Of a DNA stretch of 64,000 bases, positions 33,017 through 44,410 are shown piece after piece. The number at the start of each line of letters is the position of its first letter. Position 1 is the stretch's first letter. The position numbers and the translations under genes are program-made. The notes below the pieces were generated by a model that had not been told where the DNA came from, searched no databases, and saw only the letters and a list, made by a program, of their open reading frames with translations. Origin of the DNA: Ligustrum vulgare (Eukaryota; Streptophyta; Magnoliopsida; Lamiales; Oleaceae); NCBI GenBank assembly GCA_963555705.1, contig OY743172.1, positions 24,799,446 through 24,863,445 on the forward strand, in the 5' to 3' direction.

Positions 33017-34171
33017 TTATTTTGTTTTCCTATCCTCCCTTTCTTTCTCTTCTTTTTCCTTCTCCTTCTCCTTTTCTTCCAAGAATTTCTTCTTGAGCTT
33101 CATTTGGTCTTTACATACTTCTTCTGGACTCAAGGATAGGATCAAAACCTTTTTTTCATCCATTTGGAAGCTACACCGGTTCTTCCTCTTGTTATGTGTC
33201 ACACTCCTAACACTTTGCCAAGGTCTCCCCAAAATTATGTGTGTAGTGTGCATGGGAACTACATCACATATCACTTGGTCACAATAGGTTCCAATGTTGA
33301 AGGCAAGAAGAACTTGTTCACTCACTCTCACTCCCCCATCATCACCCAACCTTTGCAATACATAGGGATTAGGATGCCTCTTAACCAGTAACCCCAATTT
33401 CTCCACCCTACTAGCACTCACCAAATTCATGTCACTCTCCCCATCTATAATGAGACTACATGCCCTATCCCCCACAAGACATCTAGTGTAGAAAATATTT
33501 TCTCCATCCTTCTCCTTCTCATTATCATGGACAAAAGATGTTGGTGGCCTAGCATTCATCTCCAACACTCCCTTCTCATTATCACCCCTCCTATGGAATG
33601 ATGGACTCTTCATTTTTGCCCTATCAATAATATCATCAATTCCATCTCCACTCTTATCTACCCATTCTCTTCTTCTTCTACCCATTCTCCCATCTCCTTC
33701 AACTTCTCCTTCATTATCATCCCTCCTATGGAATGATGGACTCTATATTTTTGTTCTATCAATATTATCATCAATTCCATCTCCACTCCTATCTACCCAT
33801 TCTCCTCTTTTCCAATACATGCTCCCATTTTGTTCACCATCCCCTTCATCATCCCAAACATTCATTCTAATTTTCCTATTCAACTTCCCATTTGGTTTTC
33901 TACTTCCATCCCTATACACAATGTTCCCAAATTTATCCCTCAACCTTCTCCTACCATCCCTATTTTCTTCACCCATACTAGTTGATGTACTCTCCCCTTT
34001 TGTTCCTAAATTTTCCAACTCACCCCCAATCTTCTCCATTTGTCTAGCCATGGTGGTTGAAAGATTTTGTAACAAGTACTTCAAATCTTGAGTTTGAGCA
34101 TTGGAATTTGACATGGTGTGCAAGTGTGAAAGTGTTCTCACAAGAATAATTTTCACTCGTGTTTCACTCAA
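33017..34171 (-). pseudogene. Ty3/Gypsy gag-protease remnant, family A
   Basis: The gag part starts at MSNSNAQTQDLKYLLQNLST (within 34171-33743) and breaks at a stop near 33745. A second frame (33685-33017, 222 codons) runs from gag into the protease. The active-site region reads LIIDGESDMNLVS, with DGE in place of D-S/T-G, followed by the typical CDVVPMHTTHIILGRPW and a Lys/Glu-rich tail. A 135-bp in-frame duplication in gag is visible (EWVDKSGDGIDD at about 33660 and EWVDRSGDGIDD at about 33795). The zinc knuckle and most of the capsid are missing. Similarity is to chromovirus-type Ty3 elements. Confidence 0.8.
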
Positions 34172-34975
34172 TTTAGGCTTTTACCCTTTAATGAGCTCAC
34201 CACTCTTGCATTTTTCCACTCAAAATCTCCTTTCTCAAATTCTCCAAGGAAGGTAATCAACTAAACCACAAAGTATAATTATTGTGAAGTCAAGGAAATC
34301 ACAAACAAAGGAAGAAGGAATTTATAACAAGTAGATACAAATAGCAAGTAGAATTTATGTGCTTGCTAGACTCAAAAGGAACAATATTTATGTGGGATAG
34401 GATGTTAGGAACACAGTTTAGCAATGAGATTGACAAACCACAAATAATAGACAATGCATAGATGTAGAACAATAAGCACAAAGAGTGTAAATTTTGAATG
34501 AGACAATTTATCAAACACTTTGTACTCAATCTTGAATGTCCCTGAATGTGTATAATGTGGATATATGAATGCCCCCAACAACTCAAATGTGGTAAGGAAT
34601 GAATGATCAACAATTTTCCAATGTATGGAGCAAGTGATATATGGAATAAAATGTTGATAACACAATCTCAATGATGGAATTGGATAGCCCCAAGTAATTA
34701 GCAATATATGGGTATTGAACAAAAAGGCACTAATGGAGTATTTTTCTTTGGGACAATTGATCAAACACTTTGAATACACAATTTGGAAAGTGTAGGCTTT
34801 GTAAGTGTTTGGCTAATGGAAACCCCCAACAAATTCAACAATCAATATACCCAATACATGAAATCAACAATACACATGGGCATATAAATTTCCCCAAATT
34901 TTTCTCAATTTTTGGATTTTTTTTTTTTTGGTATAATAACAACAATAATGTAAAGATATGTTTACCAAATTAAAG

Positions 34976-34993
34976 CCAAACTCTGATACCAAA
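34976..34993 (-). other. Primer-binding site, family A (tRNA-iMet type)
   Basis: On the minus strand, immediately after the LTR end CATCA, the sequence is TTTGGTATCAGAGTTTGG. TGGTATCAGAG is the standard complement of the initiator methionine tRNA 3' end in plant retrotransposons. Confidence 0.85.
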
Positions 34994-35790
34994 TGATGAG
35001 AACCCCTTCGGTGTATTGACCGAAAATTCCCACAACAATTTAATACAAAATTCAAGAAAGCTAAAATGGTAAAATAAATGATAAACACCTTAACCCAAGT
35101 TTAAATTTAACCCAAAATTCAAAGATTAACTAACCCTAGCCCAATGGGTATCAACCAAACAAATTCCAAGGTGGCGGAAAATAAACAACAATACAAGAAT
35201 AATAATACTCAAGCAAAGTTGATTAAATTCCAAGAAGATAACAAGAGCAAAGGAGGTTTTTATCCTTACCTCAAAGGGGTCTTTCAAGACCAAGCTCTCA
35301 AGAGCACTTCATATGAACAACCAAGTTATCTTACAAATGACAAGAAAATGTGTATAAAATGTACAAAACTGGGCAAAAGGTGCAAATTTCGAAAATTAAA
35401 ACAAAACCCCGTTTTTGTGGAAATTGCAACAAAAACCCCGTTTTTGTGAAACGGGGTATTTCGGTCGACCGACAAGGTCGACCGAACCATTTTCGATCGA
35501 TCACATGGTCGACCGAAATGGGACTTTCGGTCGACCAAGCCTCATCCGAACGCGACTGAGGCTGCCTTCAAAAATCTTTGCAGACTTTCGGTCGACCGGA
35601 ATGACTTTCGGTCAACCGAAATTGGCTGAGTTCAGTTTCTTCTTCTTTTTGGCTCCAAGTTGATTCTTGGTTTGCTTTTCTTGACTTTAATTACTTGTTT
35701 AGCCTCGAATCTTGAACCTCCTTGGCATCAGATCTCGTCATGGGTCCCACAGGCTTACGCATCGAGGTTTGACTTTCTCGATTCTCATCA
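34994..35790 (-). repeat. Right (5') LTR, family A
   Basis: 797 bp. Has a duplicated AAACCCCGTTTTTGTG segment (about 35403 and 35434) and extra palindromic sites. GGTCGACC-type cores lie at about 35464, 35477, 35496, 35508, 35530, 35591 and 35611. Confidence 0.9.
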
Positions 35791-35795
35791 GGTAG

Positions 35796-37732
35796 GGTTG
35801 CCGTCATTGACGGATCTTTTATAAAGGAGTTTCATCTTATCCTACTCGATTATGTTCTTATGATTTTACATAAGATATAAAGTTAAGTTTTAGCTTAACT
35901 TTTCACAAGTCATTGAATCATTCTTTAATTCAATTTTATATGTTTATGTCTAAACTTCCTTTGAATATGTATGTGATCACTTCACAATTATTTGACAACA
36001 TTTGTCAAATATTTCGCAATACTTTGTAGTCTATTTCGTGCACCTTATAGACTTCAAAATAATATTACTTAACTTTAATCCTACTACCCCACACTTTTAT
36101 GGTAGACTCAAAATTATTCTTTCATTTAGTTGAAAGAACATAGCATCTCAATTTTATGAACAAAACTTTATTCAAGTAATGAATTAATTGTCTCCTCAAT
36201 GAGTACAATAAATATTATTCAATATTACCCCTACATTTTTGGATAAATATCAAACCTCTCAATTTTTATTTATTTAAGTGAATGGTTCTCCTTTGTGAAC
36301 CACAATGTTCAATAATAATCCATATTCACTTTATGCTTCATATTATTACTCTCTATTAGTAATAATGTTTTTTCACACATGATATCAATCATTGATATCT
36401 ACTATATCATCTCATATACTTCATAAATAATATGAGGATAATAACCACAATTAATTATATACAATGGTTCAATAATTTCTCAATTTCTTTCACTCAATTG
36501 AAAGAACACATTCATCTACTTTTAGATGATTGAAAGTGGTCAAACCATATTTTTATTTTATTAACAAAATTATATAGTTATTTCTCATTGACCACTTCTA
36601 GCATGACCATTGTAATAACCCAACAAGTGTAGAGAAATTCAATCTCATGTTTTCACAATTACATGAAAATTCACATGTTTTCAATTTAATTGTTATGAAT
36701 CTCTATTCAATTGAGATTGTTTTCTTAGAAATAATATTTTCTCTACAAGCAAGTTATGTAACATGTACACTTACATGCTTTTATATTTAGAAAGAACATC
36801 ATACCATAAAACAAAATGGTATCACCAACAATAAGCATGTATTTATAAAATTCTCACGCCAATATCAAGAGTTCAATTGATCAATATACTTGCATAATAT
36901 AAAAGAGAGATACACTTCTCATAAATGAATCAAATGGAAATAAAATTATTGAAAGGGTGTGAACTTTCAAATTTCCACTACCATGAAAAATTTCTTTATA
37001 ATGAATAATCAAATAGTTAAAATATCATAACACATATTATTCATAATGATATATAAGAGAATATTAAAATACTATAATATTCTTCTTGTCAAATTCCATT
37101 AGAATCAAAAATCAAACATAGATAAAAATTTATAATTCATAATTTTATATTATGCATCAAATATGACATAATAGTAATTTCCAAACATCATGCAAATTCG
37201 ATGGATTTCTTGTCATAATTCAGATTTTATTTTAAATAAACAAGAGTTAGACACGTTCAAAGATGAACCAACTTTACAGAATGCCAATACATAACAAATT
37301 CAGCGTTATGTGTACCACTATTGACACCTGTTCATTCAAAATGTTAACCAGATTTCATAATCTCAATTTTCATGTAGTTTACAAACCAAATAAATCTTAT
37401 TAAGATAACACTCATGGCATGTCATCAACCAAGAGTCATCTTTTAAAATTTGGAGAAGATGGGCCAAGTAATCATTATAACAGAAAGACAAAGTCTCTCA
37501 TTTTTAAAATGGAAAGACACGACCTTTCATTTAATAGTAACATGCATCTTCATGTTTTCATGCATGGTGGATTTAGAACGCAGTAAAATGATTCATTTTC
37601 AATTTTCCGAGTCATTCCATTAAGTCTATATTTATGAAAATCATAATAACATTTGGCTATTGATTTTGGTAGTATCATCATTCGAGATTCAATAACAATT
37701 TCGACTCCATCATTCAAAATGTACTTTTAGAT
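35796..37732. other. Internal region of the outer LTR element, noncoding
   Basis: Nearly 2 kb of very AT-rich DNA with no frame above about 60 codons and no gag or pol motif. It continues the internal sequence interrupted at 30282. Confidence 0.6.
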
Positions 37733-38476
37733 TGTTAATAATATGACTCACCTCAAGAGGTTGGAGATGAAATCATCGTTTACCGAATGAAGAATCACCA
37801 ACCAATCACATATTAAACATCCACTTGAGAAATCTTCAGAATTATGATAGAAGAACACCAAAAATGGACTAAAATGGAAGGCTTAAACACGTGAAAACAC
37901 GTTGTCCTAAAAGTACATTTGCCCCATCTCGGTCGAGATGCTAAAGGGTTTGATAGCAAATGACTTTAGTGGATTAATCAAGCCTACAAACCATGTATTC
38001 ATCTAGCACAAAGAATACAGGGAAGAGAAATAAGAACAAATAAGAAATTGAGTTGGATCTCTTTGATTTTGGATTAACACTTGTTAAGAATTGTATTTCT
38101 CTTTATCAACACTTCTATTTATAGACATGGAAGTTACATCCATGAATGGATGCAAAAAACAAGTGAAAAGGTGCTCAAACATATCAAAAGGTGCCAAAAA
38201 TCAAACAACAAAACGGTCAAAAAAAACTTAACCGTGCGACCGCGCGATTCAATCATCGCGCGGTTATAACATTTAATACAAGTCAAAATTTGACGTGTGA
38301 CCGCGTGATTTTTGTACCATGCGGTCACGCAGTTTTCCGGTAGGCGCCACCTTTTAGTTTCTTTTCCATTTATTTTCATGTTGATATAGATCCTAAATAA
38401 TTCTTTAATCCATTTACATGGATTCTTTCTTTCATAATCAATATTTGAACAACACATTGAAATTAAAATTCCAACA
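37733..38476 (-). repeat. Right (5') LTR of the outer element
   Basis: Matches the left LTR with scattered substitutions and short indels. TATA box TATAAATA at 38116-38123 on the minus strand. CG-rich motifs lie at 38233-38330, including a GTGACCGC...GCGGTCAC inverted pair with a 16-bp gap. No canonical tRNA primer-binding site adjoins 37733, so priming is unresolved. Confidence 0.85.
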
Positions 38477-38728
38477 GTACATTGTAATGACTCGAGAATC
38501 CTGACGTCACAAAATAATATAGATTATATAATTAAGAAAAAGACGTGATAAAAGTGTTTTTCGAGACATACATTTGACCACTTTTATTGATAACCACTCA
38601 CCGTTTTGCCTATTCGATAGGTATTCAAAAATGAGGTTCAATACTTCGAAAATTCTTCGAACCATGACTGCCTGGAATTCTTTTCGCTTGGCCATCAGGT
38701 GTAAAATTTGGATTTATACAGGGGAGTG

Positions 38729-40259
38729 TGACATGATAGTCTCCACAAGTGCACAGGTCACGCAAGTAATAAAGTGGATGTGAGTCCAAGTATCGATCCC
38801 ACAGAGATTGTGTTAAATTGTATTTTATATTACTACCTTAACCGAAACTAGAGAAGCTTAGGATTTTGAGAATCTTGAATTAAAATTAAACTGGAAAGAA
38901 CGAGGAAAGATGATTTAGAGAAAATATGAGAAAAACATGCTAGAATTGAGAATCCACATTTATTCCATTAATTATGCATTAAATTAAACATCTAACAATA
39001 ATTCACGAGGTTTTGAAAATCCATATTCCTAATATTGTCAAGACTCCCTTTCGGGCAAGAATCAACACCTATTTCTATACACAATCCGACTATATTTCTA
39101 TGACGAATCTAAATGTATAGAAAAGCATATGGGTATATTTCTATCCCTATCTGACTTTGTGGAAATTGACACAAGTCTAATGAAATCTCAATCTTTCGAA
39201 CATAAGAGATCACAACATAAAATCATACAATTAGTGATCAAGTAATCGTATGATAAAAAAAATATAAATCAATTGCTCAAACCCATGAATTATGAAATTA
39301 AATGATAATCAATACAAAAAAATCCGGAAATAAATGCTTCATCACAATTCTAACATTTAAGAACCTAACCTAGATACATAATTGAATATAAATCACAAAA
39401 GGAATGGATAGATGTCACCCTATTCATGCCTTTGATCTTCGTTCTTCAATTGTGTCTTGGTTTGGAGTGGATCCCTCCACAATCCGACAATGTTTTGGCC
39501 TCTCTTCAATGAATTGGGAACCCTTAATTTTGTACCCCAAGTCATGTATTTATAGATATAGTCGAATTATAGGTTACTTGGAAGAAAATAATGCTGAAAA
39601 TCTCGTCTAAATTGGCTTCCAAAAGAGTTCCAACCGAACAAGGGAAGTTACCTTCGCGGGAGAACTTTTTGTCACTGTAGAGCATTCAGTATTTTGATTA
39701 TATCTTTCTATTCCCTTATCTGATTGAGTTGATTCAAATTGTGTTAGAAATATAACTTCAAGATATACAATTCATCCTGAAATAGGATTTTCCAAATTCG
39801 AATGTTTACTTCCCCGAAATTAGCGTTTAAAGTCCGATTAAAAATCTGCCAGAAATCTTGTTTGATTGGAATGAATTTATGGTAATATTCTTACCATATT
39901 TCATTCCTTTTTGACTTCTAATTGCATCCAATTGACTCCTAAAATTCCTCAAGTATCTTATCTTGATCCGAATCAACTATTAAATATTTGCAATCTGGTC
40001 CTTGAACTTCAGAAATCTTCCAAATTTGATTTCTTCTTCCAATTGGCTATTTGATTGACTGCATCAATTCTTGATTTGCTTTCTTTGACACTTTTTACAT
40101 CCAATTGCTCGATTTTGGCTTCAATTTCATTGTTTTCTCGACTTTAGGTTATTTCTGAAAGATAAACAAATACAATTAGAATAAATAGCAAATATTATTG
40201 AATAAACAATAAAAATCTTACTTTTAGGATATAAATAAGTGTATAAAATACACTTATCA
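38729..40259 (-). repeat. 3' LTR of the Tat/Athila-like element
   Basis: About 1.5 kb; the left boundary (TGTGACATGATAGTC, 38727-38735) is uncertain by a few bases because the partner LTR is absent. Related to the solo LTR at 28231-29852 by the TGATAAGTG start and the GATCGATCCCACAGAG motif. It lacks the ACGGCCGT sites of that relative. Confidence 0.7.
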
Positions 40260-40883
40260 ACACCCCCAAACTAGAACTATTGTTCGTCCTCGAATAAAAT
40301 AAAACTAAACTATAAATGTAAGAAGGCAAATTAAATAAAAAAAATATGTTTTTGCTTTTGTCAACTTATTTACCATGCGCTTCAACAATTCAAATTGACG
40401 ATTCACTTTAGAAAAAGAAATATGAACAACATAAAATATTTTCATTCATCCGATGCTCAACTTCATTGCGTGTGTGTGTGAATAGCCAAAATCAACTGCA
40501 AACTTATGCAAAAATAAACTTGACAATGTGTGACTTTTTATGCAAGAGTAAGCCCGAATCCCATGTGATCAACAATGATTTTCTTTTGATTTTCCTTACC
40601 CTCTCGTGGATGATCACAACCTTACTGCTTTTCTCTCATATCCCGAGGTTCTTCCTATTGATGTGGTTTCTAAACATGTATAAATTGCAATTTTCCACAC
40701 AAGACAGTTTGGATTAGGCAAGTATGCACGACAGACCAAGAATAATTAACAAAGTGTTAGGAATTTCAATCAACAAAGCTTATAGCATTTTATTCAATTT
40801 TTCTTTCATATGGACTACTTTTTCTTTTAATGTCCTTGTCTTTTACCATCTTTGTGCAATACTTTTCATACTTGCTTTCTATA

Positions 40884-41159
40884 TGACCCCTGTAGCGAGC
40901 TTTAGGTCGGAAGCTCCCAACTCAGTTGAGCTTAGGGTACCAGGTTCAGAGAACCCCTCAGACTTAATTACCCGAGTCATAAAGGCTTAAACAGAAAAGT
41001 TAAAGATGTTTTAACGTTTTATGTGTAAGTTCACTCTCCGTACTTACTTTCTAGTTGACCCCTGTAGCGAGTTTTAGGTCGACAGCTCCCAACTCAATTG
41101 AGCTTAGGGTACCAGGTTCAGAGAACCCCTCAGACTTACTTGCTCGAGTTAAAAAGGCA
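40884..41159. repeat. Direct repeat in the Tat-like element, period 172
   Basis: The segments 40884-40988 and 41056-41159 (TGACCCCTGTAGCGAG...CAGAGAACCCCTCAGACTTA) are about 90% alike and separated by 67 bp of unrelated sequence. They are noncoding. Confidence 0.85.
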
Positions 41160-43349
41160 TTTGAAGAGTAGAATAAGACCTTCAACATTTTTCTGTTTTT
41201 ATGCTGGTTATTATGGTTTATACCCATTGATTGAAACCTCTTACACTAAAGATGTACAATTAAAAACTTCAAATCTTAAACCCATCAATGCATACTCATA
41301 CTAACCTTCCCACCCCCAAACTGCTCAAGACATTTCAAGTCGGGATCTAATTTTCTTAAGGTTTGAGATTTTTCAATCAGTTCTATGTTCAAAGTGCACA
41401 AGTTTACCCCACAACTAGCAAGCATCTCTCTACACAAGTTTTTATTCGAAAGTGGCTATGTGCTCAAATTTGATGAAAGTCTTACATGGATGAATGTTTA
41501 AGAAAAAATTAGGTCGCATGTTGTCCAATATTCTAACTAAAGCACAAAAGTCAATTCAAATTATGTCATAAGCAATAAATAAGTCAACAAAAACTTTCAA
41601 AAATTTTCACTTTTTATGATTTTTTTTCTACCCAAAATTTTATGAATGTGTATATGTAAGCACATGAATGAGATTCCTACCCCCAAACTAGAATCATACA
41701 TTGTCCTCAATGTATTCAAAAAAAATAAAGAAAATAAACACAGAAATAACAAAGAAGGTTAATGTACTTCCCGGGGTTTGGAGAGTTGGTGTTCATATTT
41801 TTGAGGCTTTGATTTGAATGTTTTGTTGGATGAAATGACCCCTTACTTCCTTTTCCATATTTGGCGTAACTTGTCCCATGATAATATGTTCCTTGCAAAC
41901 AAGAATTTATGGTCATTGGAAGTATAAATATCACATAGGAACTAAAGAAAATCAACACAACACACCCAAATTAGGACTTAGAAAAATTTTGAAATTTTTA
42001 AAAAGCGGTCGACCACTGATTTTCAACCCTTGACATCACCTCGAAAAAGTGAAAATTTCTCGAGACATGTCCCGGGCATATGAAAGTACATAACTTTGTC
42101 TACAACGTATCAAAAATTCAGCAAGTTTGAAGTTCATTTGGGTCATGAAAATATGTGACAAAATAGGTGACATGAATTTGAAATTGGTGCAGTCGTGCTG
42201 TAATGCCTGCAATGGCCTTGCAATGAGGTGCCATGTAGTGCAATGATGTTCAAGTTGAGTTTCATGCTTTAAATCGGTGTAAACATAGATTGAACGATGC
42301 ACAAATGATGTATAATATGTAATGAAGGTGATCATCCAAAAATAATTTCAAAAACTCAACAAAACATTCATTGTGACATTAATTCAAACACCTTGCAGGC
42401 ACATGAAGAAATCAATGGAGAACATAGAGTTGGAGACTTGAATTTACCCAAAATTTTTCACCTACAAATCACAATTCAATATCTCCAGTCCTAGCCTAAA
42501 CCCATCATCAACTATCCATAATTTCACAATTTACAAAAAGAATGAGGAACAAAAGATTATGCATGATTTTGTGAAATTGTGTAGAAATCCATACCTCTTG
42601 AATGTTTTTTATGCAACCCAAGACATGAAATAGAGTTAAAATGATGTGCAAGTAATGAGGACTAATTGGGGACTCAATGTGGGATGATTTGGGGGAGGTA
42701 AAACGGGTTTGAAAGTGGTTAAAATGAGAGAATTCAACATATAAATGAATCTGCCGAAACTGTCCAATATTGAACCATGCGACCGCACGGTATAAAAGGC
42801 AATGTCCTGAAATTTTTTCATTTTTCGATTTTGGACTCCGTTTTCGACCCTAAACACATCCAAATGCATGCAACCAATTTCTAAACTATATGCACATGTT
42901 CTAAGCTAGTTGATCAAGTGGAAGATTGTGATGATTAACAATAAAACAAATAGAAAGCAAGTAGATCCTAAAAATGCTAAAACATGCAAAATAGGTGCAA
43001 TGAAATTTTCAATGCCACTATCAGGTCAAAATGTGAATTCTAAACATGCTAATGATCCTATAATGCAATGTAAAACATCAAAACAAATAATAATGCAATG
43101 AAAACTAAAGATGCTAAAACAATCACCCTAGAATACTAGAAGTACTTAGAACACATCACAACTAAATGCATGCATTCTAAACATCCTAATGCTCCTAAAT
43201 GAAATGTCTAGTAACTAAAAAAATTAATAAGCAAATAAATAACTCAAAAGCAAATAAACAAAATAACTAAAGAAAAGGGTTTGAAAAATTGGGTTACCTC
43301 CCAACAAGCGCTTCATTTATAGTCTAGAGCTAGACTTTTTGGCAAACTC

Positions 43350-43934
43350 TCAAGGTGGCTTTAGATTAGATGGTGTAGCCTCATCATCTGCCCTTACCTT
43401 GTATTCATACCTCTCCCAGTACACCAATTCCAACTCAACATCTATCCTGGAGCAATTTTCTAGTTCTGGTTCATGGACATCAAATTGCATCATTGTGAAT
43501 GTCACTTCTTGATTTTCAGCCCGCAGCACTACATCTCCTTTTTCTACATCAATTAATGCTCGTGCAGTGGCTAGGAATGACCGACCAAGTATCAAAGGCA
43601 AATTCTCATCTTCCTCCATATCTAAGATGATAAAGTCCGTTGGGAATATGAATTTGTGAAATTTCACAAATACATCCTCCACAACTCCATATGGGTGACA
43701 GATTGATCGATCAGCCAGTTGCAATCTGATATTGCTTTCCTTTGGTTCACCCAGTCCCAATTTCTTGTATAAAGACAGGGGCATCAGATTTATACTTGCA
43801 CCTAGGTCACATAAGACCTTGTTGAATTTTAAATCACCTATAATGTAAGGTATTGAAAAGCTCCCTGGGTCTTTGAGCTTAGGTGGCAGCTTGTTTTGCA
43901 GGATTGCGCTGCATTCTTCATTCAAAATGTACAT
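43350..43934 (-). pseudogene. Retrotransposon aspartic protease (gag-pro) fragment
   Basis: 194 open codons. EECSAILQNKLPPKLKDPGS precedes the protease core, where the active site reads VLCDLGASINLMPLSLYKKL (DLG, the usual variant in Tat/Athila proteases). The flap and C-terminal parts are LQLADRSICHPYGVVEDV and LILGRSFLATARALIDVEKG. The N-terminal end is cut at the Helitron junction near 43934, so the apparent Met start is incidental. The frame is intact up to its stop, which suggests relatively recent truncation. Confidence 0.85.
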
Positions 43935-44410
43935 GTGTAAATGTGTTACATTGAAAATGAAAAAATTAGATTAATATATTTAAACATAAATAATGTGATA
44001 TCTATGTAAATGTGTTATTTAAAAAATGAAAAAATTGGATTGATATATTTGAACATAAATAAATGTGATATCTATGTAAATGTGTTACGTAGGAAATGAA
44101 AAAATTGTATCAATATATTTGAACATAAACAAATGTCATATCTATTTAAATGTGCTACATTGAAAATGAAAATTTTGGTTTAATATATTTGAAAATAAAT
44201 AAATACATGTTATATAAATCTTTATCTTTCCTACGTAACACATTTACATAGATATCACATTTATTTATGTTCAAATATATCAATCCAATTTTTTCATTTC
44301 CTACATAACACATTTACATAGATATCACATTATTTATGTTTAAATATATTAATCTAATTTTTCATTTTCAATGTAACATATTTACACATGTACATTTATT
44401 ACAACTCTTA
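43935..44410. repeat. Inverted duplication of Helitron body sequence
   Basis: The 60-70-bp units at 43935-44215 (plus orientation) are followed at 44222-44410 by the same units in reverse complement (for example CTACATAACACATTTACATA). A palindrome with arms near 190 bp results, at the junction with the truncated Tat-like element. Confidence 0.75.

Larger units (their letters stand above)
30283..35790 (-). mobile_element. Ty3/Gypsy retrotransposon, family A (5.5 kb), RT lost
   Basis: LTRs at 30283-31031 and 34994-35790 start TGATGMGAACCCCTTCGG and end ...GATTCTCATCA. A perfect TSD GGTAG lies at 30278-30282 and 35791-35795. The primer-binding site TTGGTATCAGAGTTTGG (34976-34993, initiator-tRNA-Met type) and polypurine tract AAGAGGGAGGGGA (about 31032-31044) fix the minus orientation. 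Gag/protease (34171-33017) and integrase (31966 to about 31050) remnants survive. The 1-kb stretch between them is too short for RT plus RNase H, so the element is defective. Confidence 0.93.
27373..38476 (-). mobile_element. LTR retrotransposon hosting two nested insertions
   Basis: Direct LTRs at 27373-28130 (758 bp) and 37733-38476 (744 bp) share TGTTAATAATATGACTCACC starts and ...CAACA ends. Target duplications are GTATA (27368-27372) and GTACA (38477-38481), one mismatch. A polypurine tract (CAAGTGGGGGA on the minus strand, just right of 28130) makes the left LTR the 3' LTR. Net of the insertions, the internal region (28131-28230, 29853-30282, 35796-37732) is about 2.5 kb and has no recognisable gag or pol, so this is a noncoding (LARD-like) or heavily decayed element; superfamily unresolved. 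Confidence 0.85.
38729..43934 (-). mobile_element. Tat/Athila-like LTR element, 3' part, truncated by Helitrons
   Basis: A large LTR (about 38729-40259) begins TGATAAGTGTATTTTATACAC on the minus strand, preceded by polypurine tract AGTTTGGGGGTGT, both typical of Tat/Athila elements. The internal region (40260-43934) holds a protease frame (43934-43350), then about 3 kb with no RT or integrase. The CCTCCCAACAAGCGC / TAGTCTAGAGCTAGAC stretch at about 43298-43335 is a known neighbour of the protease in such elements. At 43934 homology stops where the Helitron array begins, so 5' LTR and gag are lost. Confidence 0.8.
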
